NCBI RefSeq assembly: GCF_020320395.1
Contig: NZ_JAEDAH010000051.1
Coordinates: 1-58,299, forward strand
Reading direction: 5' to 3'
Length of the DNA: 58,299 bases
Origin: Thalassolituus marinus
GTDB lineage: Bacteria > Pseudomonadota > Gammaproteobacteria > Pseudomonadales > Oceanobacteraceae
Shown: piece after piece, positions 47,722-55,130 of the stretch
How positions within the stretch are numbered: the first letter of the stretch is position 1
How the letters are laid out: each line of letters opens with the position of its first letter
Notes under the pieces: model-generated
Told to the model about the DNA's origin: nothing
What the model saw: the letters and a program-made list of their open reading frames with translations, nothing else
Database searches by the model: none
Position numbers and translations under genes: made by a program

Positions 47722-47939
47722 GCCCAACCCGACAACCTCATGACCACCTGCTAAGGCCGAAGACTGAATATTATCCACTTCGGCCACTCACTCCTCCCCC
47801 GGAGCAGGCAGCAGAATCAGTAAAATCAATGATTTACCAATTCAGGCCAGACACCCGAGAAAACATACACCTGTGGCCATTTGTCTATAAATGGGGTAGA
47901 GTCACTGGACTATAAGAATAAAAAAGAGATTGTACCGCT
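47722..47939. other. Intergenic region before the hydrolase gene
   Basis: 218 bp. It holds a GGCCGAAG/CTTCGGCC inverted repeat (47755-47762, 47778-47785) with a 15-base AT-rich loop and no T-run after it. The -10-like TATAAA (about 47886-47891) and TATAAG lie before the hydrolase start, but no well-spaced -35 was found. Confidence 0.4.
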
Positions 47940-49217
47940 ATGCAGTTCTCTACCTTCTCCATCAATGAATTACGTGCCGAACCTCGCATTCATACTGTGC
48001 ATGCGGCAAAAGGCGACTATAAAGTTCAGTTTCAGGCATTCTGTCACCCAGAAAACGCTGACAAAGCTCCGGTCATGTTCCTTGGTGGAGCATTTCAGAG
48101 CTTCACGTCCTTTCGCGCTGAAGTTGAACTGGTAATCTCTACCCATCCGGTAATCCTCGCTGACTTCCCTTCTCAGGGCAGCAACGACCAGCTGGCGCCA
48201 GAGCTGAGTCTTAATGACTATGCGGACCTGATCGCACAGTTCTGCGACGACATGCAGCTGTCAAAAGTCACCATGCTTGGCATCAGCTATGGCTCAGCCA
48301 TGGCAACCCTGTTCGCCTCAGCCTACCCTGAAAAAGTCGAACGTCTTTTGTTGTCTGGCATTACCTGTTTCCGCCGCGAAAGCCTGATTACACTTCTTGA
48401 AGACTCGCTGAGCCTGTTGGCGAAGGGCGAAATGAATGCTTTTGCGACAACGGCCGTGTGCAACCTGATCAACCATAATCGCCTGGCCGAAACCGAAGTC
48501 AGCCCAACCTATCGCCGGTTGTTGTTCCGCCAGATTGCCCGTTTAACAGAAAACGAACGAGCACGTTACGCGCAGAACACCCAACGACTGCTGGACTTCC
48601 CGGGATTCGAGGCATTCCCAGCCTGCCCTACGCTGATTGCCACCGGCGAGTTCGATAATTTCACTCTGCCTTCTGAAAATGCTGCGGTTGCTCGCCAGTG
48701 CGAAAATGCAACTTTCGCGGTTATCCATAATGCTGATCACCTGGCACAGTTTGAACGTAAGGAAGAAGCCAGCACATTATTCCATCGTTTTATGTGCGGC
48801 GAAGCCATCGACAACATTCCGGGTACCGAAGTTTTCGAACCAGAAGCTTACGATACCGCTGATCAGCGCCTTCAGTCTCGTCAGCGCCCACTTGATCAGC
48901 CTTACCACCTGATCGATGAATCCAATGGCAAGCAGCACACAGTTCGTATTAACAATATTAACTTTGCAGGCTGTGAACTCGAACAGATCCACCCTGACCT
49001 TGCTCTGACAGAAGGCTGCGATAACCTCTGGCTTGAGATTCCACAGACAGAAGCCCGCTACCACGTTCGAATTATGGAACGGGAACGCAAAACCATGCGT
49101 TGCCTGATCATACAGCGAGACCTGAAAGAAGCAGACAAACTCAACGACTATCTTGAGAGCCATCTGCTTCTGGTACGTGACGGTGCAAATGCCTCGGTGC
49201 AGGACCAGTTAGCATGA
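47940..49217 (+). CDS. Alpha/beta hydrolase with a PilZ-like C-terminal domain
   Basis: The first 285 residues form an alpha/beta-hydrolase related to the RhlA/lipase-like group. The nucleophile is S116 (LGISYGSA, GxSxG), the acid probably D239 (GEFDN) and the base H267 (NADHLAQF). There is no signal peptide, so it is cytoplasmic. A linker (about 288-320) leads to a C-terminal domain of about 105 residues with RINNINFAGCEL at 336-347, which matches the PilZ core pattern D/NxSxxG with S changed to N. An R-rich segment (SRQRPL, 313-318) stands where a PilZ RxxxR motif would be but does not fit exactly. It may bind c-di-GMP weakly or not at all. The reaction is unknown. The mobile element begins 19 bp after its stop codon. 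Confidence 0.75.
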   Translation: MQFSTFSINELRAEPRIHTVHAAKGDYKVQFQAFCHPENADKAPVMFLGGAFQSFTSFRAEVELVISTHPVILADFPSQGSNDQLAPELSLNDYADLIAQFCDDMQLSKVTMLGISYGSAMATLFASAYPEKVERLLLSGITCFRRESLITLLEDSLSLLAKGEMNAFATTAVCNLINHNRLAETEVSPTYRRLLFRQIARLTENERARYAQNTQRLLDFPGFEAFPACPTLIATGEFDNFTLPSENAAVARQCENATFAVIHNADHLAQFERKEEASTLFHRFMCGEAIDNIPGTEVFEPEAYDTADQRLQSRQRPLDQPYHLIDESNGKQHTVRINNINFAGCELEQIHPDLALTEGCDNLWLEIPQTEARYHVRIMERERKTMRCLIIQRDLKEADKLNDYLESHLLLVRDGANASVQDQLA

Positions 49218-49235
49218 AAAAAGCCCGCTTAACGC
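49212..49235. terminator. Left half of a terminator split by the mobile element
   Basis: The element-free sequence would be AAAAAAGCCCGC-TTAAC-GCGGGCTTTTTT, a perfect 12-bp stem that serves the hydrolase gene and the convergent dinG gene. The left arm is at 49216-49227, followed by the duplicated target CGCTTAACGC (49226-49235). The right arm is at 49888-49899 region. Confidence 0.85.
49226..49235. repeat. Target site duplication, left copy (CGCTTAACGC)
   Basis: Identical to 49880-49889 on the other side of the element. A ten-base duplication suits transposases of the IS4-like (DDE) type, but the family of the mobilising enzyme is not shown here. Confidence 0.9.
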
Positions 49236-49879
49236 CACTGCTGTCCCACAAATTTTTTATTTGAACTTTTGCTAGATATTCCAGGCCCCTTGTCCTCATA
49301 GAGGGGCCTTCCGAAACGTCGGACCGCCCCTATCGCCGGACGGGCTATCTCCCCGCTTCGCGCTGTCCTGGCTCGTTTGCCCTTGAAATCTCGATACTTC
49401 CTGACCTCGCGCCCCATCGGCCATCCATAGCCGGGGCCGCTTGCCCGAGTCCCTTCGGGCATGTCGGAAATATCTACGCTTTCTGCGGCGAGCCCAGAGG
49501 CGCTGTTTTAGTTAACCTCACCGCCTTATTTCAAACGTCACGCAGAATCTGAATGTCATGTCTCTGACTGAAATTCAGCAATGGCGTCGTAGTAAAAAGC
49601 AGCATAGAGAAAGCCATTCTTCGCATCCTGGAGCGCCGATATGAACGATGATTTTTCTGGTCCGCCGGGCATGGATGCCCGACGAGCGGACGGCGACAGG
49701 GATGTCGCATGGGCGCGTGGCCTGAAAAATCGAGAGAATGAGGGGGAACGCTCCAGAAGCGAAAAGCTGGGGTCGGTCCTGCCGACCAGGGGATAAGTTC
49801 CCCTGGGAGGCAGCAGGCATTGCGGATTTAAAAGTCGTTTATAGAAAACCGATATCTTTAAAACTGTGGGACAGCAGTG
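49236..49879. mobile_element. Complete 644-bp non-autonomous (MITE-like) mobile element
   Basis: Perfect 15-bp terminal inverted repeats CACTGCTGTCCCACA (49236-49250) and TGTGGGACAGCAGTG (49865-49879), bounded by a perfect 10-bp direct repeat. Inside there is no transposase frame; the short ORFs have no recognisable motif. The interior is full of hairpins: AGGCCCCT/AGGGGCCT, GCCCGA/TCGGGC, a nested GTCCGC(GGGCAT/ATGCCC)GCGGAC, GCGACA/TGTCGC, and GGGGAAC(GGTCGG/CCGACC)GTTCCCC. The first 175 bases recur inverted at 1-174. It was probably mobilised in trans by an intact relative elsewhere. It could equally be the deleted remnant of a longer IS. Confidence 0.9.
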
Positions 49880-49889
49880 CGCTTAACGC
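49880..49889. repeat. Target site duplication, right copy (CGCTTAACGC)
   Basis: Perfect match to 49226-49235, directly after the right terminal repeat; followed by GGGCTTTTTT, the remaining terminator arm. The dinG stop codon is 8 bp further on. Confidence 0.9.
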
Positions 49890-49897
49890 GGGCTTTT

Positions 49898-51988
49898 TTA
49901 TATCCGCTTTAACGGCGGCAAACTATCCAGCAACAACTTTCCATAGCGATGAGACAACAGACGCTTATCCAGGATGCTTACTCTGCCAGTATCCTGCTCT
50001 GTGCGAATCAAACGACCACATGCCTGCACCAGGCGAACTGATGCCGCGGGCAGGGTTAATTCCATAAAAGGATTCCGCCCACGACTTTCCATCCATTCCG
50101 ATATGGCCGCCTGGATAGGATCATCCGGCACAGCAAACGGAATCTTCACAATAACGACATGGGTGACATATTCACCCGGCAGATCGATACCCTCAGCGAA
50201 ACTGGCCAAACCGAAAATCACACTGCCTTCACCCGATTCAATACGTGCCTTATGGCGGCGAACAATTTCAGCTTTTGGCAGAAATCCCTGACACAACAGG
50301 TAGTCATACCAATCAGATAAAAATGTGTCACGAGTGGCTTCAAGCTGAGCACGCGAACTAAACAACACCAGCGTTCCCTTACCGAGATCTACCTGACTAC
50401 GCAGCCACTCTTCAACGTCCGCCTGAAACTGATCGCTTTTCGGGTCAGAGGCCAGCGATACGGCCTGCAGCTCGCCGAGATTCTGGTAGTCAAACGGGCT
50501 GACTACGCGCTCGTACACGGCCCAATCAGGCAGACCGGACTCCCAGGCCAGTTTGCCAAAGCTATTGAGGGCCGTTAACGTTGCCGACGTCACCACTGCA
50601 CCATAACAACGACTCCAGAGGGTTTTGCGCAACTGATCAGCCACTGCAATCGGAGATGCACTCAGGCGTATATCCCAACTATCTCCGAAAGGTACACGAC
50701 TCAACCAGCGCGCCACCGGCAGATCGCCCTCACCTTCCTGAGCACAGAGCCAGGATAGCGCCTCAGACAATTGTTCTGCACGAGCGAGCATGATGCCAAT
50801 AGGTGCCTGCCAGGCTTCTGCAATATCCTGGGAAAAGTCACCTTCGCCTTTCGGATCCAGAGATTTCTGCAACATGTCACTCAACTTGTCGAGACACAGC
50901 AGCAGTGATTGCAAAGGCCCCTTCATATTAAGCAGTAACTGACGCAGGTTTTCAGGTACCAGTCCCTGTTCGAAACGCATTCGTTCCCTGTCACCCATGA
51001 TGTCCATCAGCAATGGCCAGACAAGGCTGATGTTTTGCAGTATCTCACGGATATTCTGCGGCGCTTCCGTAAACGAATGCATCATAGTGGCCGGCACACC
51101 CGTCGCGGCGACAAATTGCTCCAGCCCCTTCTCCAGTTGCTGCAGCCATTGGCGCTGTGATCGCACACCGGCGTCGAGACGGAAATGATTCAATGCCTTA
51201 TCCGCCAGATGATGCCCCTCATCGAACACGTAAATCGTTTTATCCGGTGATGGCAACACAGCACCACCACCTAACGATAAGTCAGCAAGCACCAGGTCGT
51301 GATTAGCCACGATAATGTCTGCATCCTCCATGGCACTACGTGCCTTATAGAACGCGCAATTCTGAAAATGCGGGCAGCGCCGGTTGGAGCATTCCCGATG
51401 CGTTGCCGTAAGGTGTGACCATTGAGCATCTTCAATTTCTTCAGGCAGACGATCGCGATCGCCATCCCACTGGCCTGAACCAAATTTCATCAACAAGGAC
51501 TCATACAGTTCCTTGTCTTTTTCCTCAGGAGATTGCTCAAACAGGTCAACAGTGGAAAGCAACCCAGACATGTGCTGCAGGGCTTTATCGAGCTTGAGCA
51601 GACACAGGTAGCGCCCGCGCCCTTTTGCCAGTGCAAAGTTGAAAGGAAGGGAAATTGTCTTTTTGAGATTTGGCAAATCTTTATCGAGAATCTGCTCCTG
51701 CAGTGCCACCGTCGCGGTAGAAACCAGCAGTTTCTTTTCTTTCTCAATTGCCACAGGTAAAGCGGCCAGCAAATATGCGAGGGTCTTACCGGTACCTGTT
51801 CCAGCCTCAACCACTGCTATACCTGCATTATTGTCACGAGCACCTTTTTCGTCCTCGTGTACAGCTCCCAGTGCCTTGGCAATTTCAGCAATCATGACTC
51901 GCTGACCATAGCGCGGCTTAAGATTCAGAGCCTTAATGCATTCACGGTACAGCGCCTGAATGCGCTCTTTCGATTCTTTACTTAACAT
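49898..51988 (-). CDS. dinG: DinG-family ATP-dependent DNA helicase with a 4Fe-4S site
   Basis: Superfamily 2 (XPD-like) 5'-3' helicase that unwinds R-loops, forks and other structures. From the ATG at 51988 it has 696 residues (716 in E. coli). Walker A is EAGTGTGKT (61-69) and the DEAH-type box is DEGH (256-259). The iron-sulfur cysteines are C129, C200, C205 and C211 (RYLCL; RECSNRRCPHFQNC). The C-terminal helicase motifs include QACGRLIRTEQDTGRV. An upstream ATG at 52012 would overlap gspB by 19 bp. It is the last gene after gspB (5-bp gap) and its terminator is interrupted by the mobile element. Confidence 0.95.
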   Translation of the reverse strand: MLSKESKERIQALYRECIKALNLKPRYGQRVMIAEIAKALGAVHEDEKGARDNNAGIAVVEAGTGTGKTLAYLLAALPVAIEKEKKLLVSTATVALQEQILDKDLPNLKKTISLPFNFALAKGRGRYLCLLKLDKALQHMSGLLSTVDLFEQSPEEKDKELYESLLMKFGSGQWDGDRDRLPEEIEDAQWSHLTATHRECSNRRCPHFQNCAFYKARSAMEDADIIVANHDLVLADLSLGGGAVLPSPDKTIYVFDEGHHLADKALNHFRLDAGVRSQRQWLQQLEKGLEQFVAATGVPATMMHSFTEAPQNIREILQNISLVWPLLMDIMGDRERMRFEQGLVPENLRQLLLNMKGPLQSLLLCLDKLSDMLQKSLDPKGEGDFSQDIAEAWQAPIGIMLARAEQLSEALSWLCAQEGEGDLPVARWLSRVPFGDSWDIRLSASPIAVADQLRKTLWSRCYGAVVTSATLTALNSFGKLAWESGLPDWAVYERVVSPFDYQNLGELQAVSLASDPKSDQFQADVEEWLRSQVDLGKGTLVLFSSRAQLEATRDTFLSDWYDYLLCQGFLPKAEIVRRHKARIESGEGSVIFGLASFAEGIDLPGEYVTHVVIVKIPFAVPDDPIQAAISEWMESRGRNPFMELTLPAASVRLVQACGRLIRTEQDTGRVSILDKRLLSHRYGKLLLDSLPPLKRI

Positions 51989-51993
51989 AATAC

Positions 51994-52611
51994 TCAGGGA
52001 ATTGCCTGCCACCCCTTGCTGCGGCCAACATGCACCGGCCAGCCGCCAGCATCGAGCAGCAAACCGTCAGCAGTAATTTCTTTAATGTAGACCCCTTCGA
52101 CAACCCAATCGCCCTCAGCGTACGCCCGGTTATTCAGTACCACACTGCGTTTTTCTGCCACCGGGCTGTAAATATGGCTATTCACCATCAATTGCGGAAT
52201 ATTCCGCAAAACATCCAGAGGGGGCATTGCACGCTGTGCATCAGATATCTGCATCGAACTTGCCGCAATACTTCGGTCATTTTTTTCAGACGGTAGTGAC
52301 TGCTGTTCAGCAGCTGAGATTTCCACCACGGGTTTGCTCTCACGCTCCAACGAGGGCTGTAAAACATCAACCCGAGGAAATTTCGGTGAATCATCCTGCA
52401 CAGGTAAAACGCTTTCAACAGAAGAGATCTGAAAAACAGACCACAGCAAAATCAATACAATAGAAATCGCAAGCATCAGCAAAACAGCCAACCAACGCTG
52501 ACTGATTACAGGCGTTACTGGTTTATCAGCATGCAATATCGGTGCATCAGAAGTCACCGAAGATGCTCGCTCTGCCTCTGACTTTTTCAGCGCATCAAGA
52601 ATGTAAGACAT
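51994..52611 (-). CDS. gspB: GspB-like general secretion protein
   Basis: GspB/ExeB partners GspA/ExeA in inserting or assembling the type II secretin through the cell wall. It has 205 residues. The family start MSYILDALKKSEAER is exact, followed by a single membrane helix at about 40-61 and a periplasmic domain. The conserved C-terminal block MVNSHIYSP ... VVLNNRAYAEGDW ... GLLLDAGGWPVHV is the T2SSB fold. It starts 8 bp after exeA. No other type II secretion gene is in the window. Confidence 0.92.
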   Translation of the reverse strand: MSYILDALKKSEAERASSVTSDAPILHADKPVTPVISQRWLAVLLMLAISIVLILLWSVFQISSVESVLPVQDDSPKFPRVDVLQPSLERESKPVVEISAAEQQSLPSEKNDRSIAASSMQISDAQRAMPPLDVLRNIPQLMVNSHIYSPVAEKRSVVLNNRAYAEGDWVVEGVYIKEITADGLLLDAGGWPVHVGRSKGWQAIP

Positions 52612-52619
52612 AAAGCGAT

Positions 52620-54029
52620 TTAATCCAGCAGCGAGAGATAGAAAATGGTTTTCGGACCGAGAATCTTATCGGGTGTGAGCCCATTACTTTGCTGAAACTC
52701 TGCCACAGAATCTGCCATCATAGGATCATAAAACTCTGCAAAGGATTTCATTGCCGAAGCTGACGATCCGATTACGGACCAGTCTCCAACTGAGAGCCCC
52801 AGCTTTTCTTTCACCCAGGTGACGACAGGACTGAACTCGCCCGGCCGTATAATTTCACCACCATAGTTGTCCGGGCCTCGCCATAAAACCAGAGCCCGGC
52901 CGCCATAGCGCTCATCAACTGCGAGCGAGGTTTTCCAGAGACTGCGTCCGGCACTATCAGTTACGGTAATGACATAAGGTAAACCCGAGCGCTCAAGGTC
53001 ACGCACTGGCATTTCCGTCCACAAACAACGGTATGAAGACTGCCTGCTGATGGTTTCACAGTTGTCCGCAGAAATCCCTAGCCCCTCAGCGAGTATTGCT
53101 TCGGGCTTCTGAACTGCGAAGCTGAACATGCCAGCCCAATAGGCGAAAACTACTGCAGCGAAAGCAACGAATGAGAAAGTCGTTACCAGTAAAAACTCCC
53201 GGCTTATACGCGATGACGCAGCGTCCTCACCCGACACCTCCCGCGACGCCTGATTAACCAGTTTGTGACTAACAGATTTCTTTTCCGATGCATAAGCACC
53301 AAGCAACGCCCGGTCTGCGATGACATTTATCTTACGTGGTATTCCACCAGACAGGCGCCATAAACGATTTATGGCAGCAGTGCTGAATAATTTTTCATTC
53401 GTACCAGCCTGAGCCAGCCGGAATTCAACATATTTACCAACCTCCCCCTGCTGAAGGTGTTTGAGATGGTAGCGAGCAGTAATCCTTTGATTAAGCTGGC
53501 GTAAGTCATGACGGCCGAGTAACTCTCGCAGTTCTGGCTGACCGACCAAAATCAGCGTCATCAGCTTCTCCGTCGACGTCTCCAGATTGGTCAACAGCCG
53601 GATCATCTCCAGCAAATGTACAGGCATTGCCTGTGCTTCATCGATAACACAGACAACCTGATAACCAGCGGAATAGTAGTTCAGCAATGCCGACTGAAGA
53701 TAACGGTATAAATCTCCTTCGGAGGCATCACCGGGATAACCAATTTCAAGTTCATCGCACAGGCTCGCCAACAGCTCCTGTGACGACAAGCGCGGATTGT
53801 AAATATAGGCAGTCTTTACCTTCTCACCAACCTGGCCCAGAAACAGGCGACACAAGGTCGTTTTACCAGTACCCACTTCCCCTGTCAGGCAGATCAGTCC
53901 GCCATGACCCGAAAGGGAGTACCGGAGGTGGGCCAACGCTTCTCTGTGGCCTTCGGACAGATACGTCACGCCCGGGTCGGGTGAAATCGTAAACGGAAGA
54001 CGACTGAGTCTGAAATACTGGGTATACAT
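52620..54029 (-). CDS. exeA: ExeA/GspA-like AAA ATPase with peptidoglycan-binding domain
   Basis: Inner-membrane ATPase that, with GspB, helps place the type II secretin. From the ATG at 54029 it has 469 residues. The start MYTQYFRLSRLPFTISPDP is family-typical. The cytoplasmic AAA domain has Walker A GEVGTGKT (50-57) and Walker B VVCVIDEAQ. A membrane helix lies at about 285-305. The periplasmic part has a closely spaced cysteine pair (NCETIS ... YRC) and ends in a peptidoglycan-binding fold (DSVAEFQQSNGLTPDKILGPKT). It lies 63 bp after the barrel gene and 8 bp before gspB. Confidence 0.93.
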   Translation of the reverse strand: MYTQYFRLSRLPFTISPDPGVTYLSEGHREALAHLRYSLSGHGGLICLTGEVGTGKTTLCRLFLGQVGEKVKTAYIYNPRLSSQELLASLCDELEIGYPGDASEGDLYRYLQSALLNYYSAGYQVVCVIDEAQAMPVHLLEMIRLLTNLETSTEKLMTLILVGQPELRELLGRHDLRQLNQRITARYHLKHLQQGEVGKYVEFRLAQAGTNEKLFSTAAINRLWRLSGGIPRKINVIADRALLGAYASEKKSVSHKLVNQASREVSGEDAASSRISREFLLVTTFSFVAFAAVVFAYWAGMFSFAVQKPEAILAEGLGISADNCETISRQSSYRCLWTEMPVRDLERSGLPYVITVTDSAGRSLWKTSLAVDERYGGRALVLWRGPDNYGGEIIRPGEFSPVVTWVKEKLGLSVGDWSVIGSSASAMKSFAEFYDPMMADSVAEFQQSNGLTPDKILGPKTIFYLSLLD

Positions 54030-54092
54030 AAAGACTGGCAAAGAAATAGACACCGGCATCATACCGGAAAAGCGTTAGCAGGTAAGAGCCAG

Positions 54093-55130
54093 CTACCAGT
54101 TCAGCACCAGTGAAGCATTCAATTCAACATCTCTGGCTTTCGACAAACGATAATCGTCGGTCGCCAGGGATATCTGACCGAACCGCCCTTGCCAACCGAC
54201 GCCAAGCTGTCTGGTTGTATAGGCTGCGCCCCACATATTTCCGTATGGTGTATCAGCGCCATAGCCAATAGCCGCCCGGCGGATGCGATCGTGCAGAAAG
54301 CCTTCAACTCGTAGCCCTTTATCCTGCCTCTGCACGAGGAAAGACACGGTAGGTTTAATGCTTACACTGAAATCTATTTCTTCAGAGCGCCCGCCGCTGG
54401 AAGGACAGGACACATTCTCATCAGCAGCAATGTTGACACACCCCGTCGTTCGGGCCGCAACCGGAAAACTCAGATACGACCACAGGTCCCTTACCTCGGC
54501 ACTAACGCTATAGGACAGATACTGCCCACCAAGCGACAAATCAACGCTGTATCCCGTACCTGGTTCTACATCTGCAGAGAAACCCTCTCCGAGGGAACCA
54601 TCGGTCGGAAAGTCCAGAATTTCATCCTGATCAAAGTAATAGGAGAGCGCCACCGTCGCTTCATCCCCCTGCGCCTGACCTGATAACGAACCAAACTGGT
54701 AGTGATCCATGCGAAAAACACTGATCTTCGGAGAAATCGACCAATCAGCAACGGGAATCTCGTAGGCTAAATAGAAGCCTCTGGCGGAAAAGGCATCAGC
54801 ATCAAGCTGCAACTGATACGGCTCATCATTATCAGTGCCTGTTTCTAATTGATAATAATATTCCGAAGTACCGCGCGAGAAGGTGAAATCAAACAACTCT
54901 CGCCGCAGATAACCAACAGTAACCGCCTGATACCGGGTCGCCAGTTCATAACGAGCGTCAGCGTACGCATAACGACCGGGACGAAAACCATTATCCCAGC
55001 CACTCGCCATATCACTAACAGATACCGGCTCAGAAAAGGCCAGAACCTGCAACGACGACGACACCTCAACCGCCATTGCGGGTGAGGTTGTTATTGTGAC
55101 TAAAAACGCTGAAGCAAGACTACGTATCAA
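54093..55130 (-). CDS. Predicted outer-membrane beta-barrel protein of unknown function
   Basis: I do not recognise the family. It has 345 residues. A short Sec signal (about 1-20, cleavage after AMA) leads to alternating hydrophobic/polar strands with many Tyr, Phe and Gly, and it ends in Trp after LNASLVLNW, the usual barrel insertion signal. One short-spaced cysteine pair is present (GCVNIAADENVSC). The start codon is TTG (55128-55130), overlapping the upstream lipoprotein gene's TGA as TTGA, so its translation depends on the lipoprotein gene. A shorter start is possible but would lose the signal. exeA follows after 63 bp. Confidence 0.75.
   Translation of the reverse strand: MIRSLASAFLVTITTSPAMAVEVSSSLQVLAFSEPVSVSDMASGWDNGFRPGRYAYADARYELATRYQAVTVGYLRRELFDFTFSRGTSEYYYQLETGTDNDEPYQLQLDADAFSARGFYLAYEIPVADWSISPKISVFRMDHYQFGSLSGQAQGDEATVALSYYFDQDEILDFPTDGSLGEGFSADVEPGTGYSVDLSLGGQYLSYSVSAEVRDLWSYLSFPVAARTTGCVNIAADENVSCPSSGGRSEEIDFSVSIKPTVSFLVQRQDKGLRVEGFLHDRIRRAAIGYGADTPYGNMWGAAYTTRQLGVGWQGRFGQISLATDDYRLSKARDVELNASLVLNW

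Noticed and set aside
47755-47785. Inverted repeat as terminator of the 201-residue gene
   Set aside because: The loop is 15 bases and no T-run follows, so it is left as an unexplained inverted repeat.
1-49879. Composite transposon bounded by the two element copies
   Set aside because: The enclosed 49 kb is syntenic core chromosome with essential genes, not cargo.
49229-50067. Small ORFs within and across the mobile element as possible transposase remnants
   Set aside because: None shows a DDE or other transposase motif and they overlap hairpin arms; the element is better seen as non-coding.
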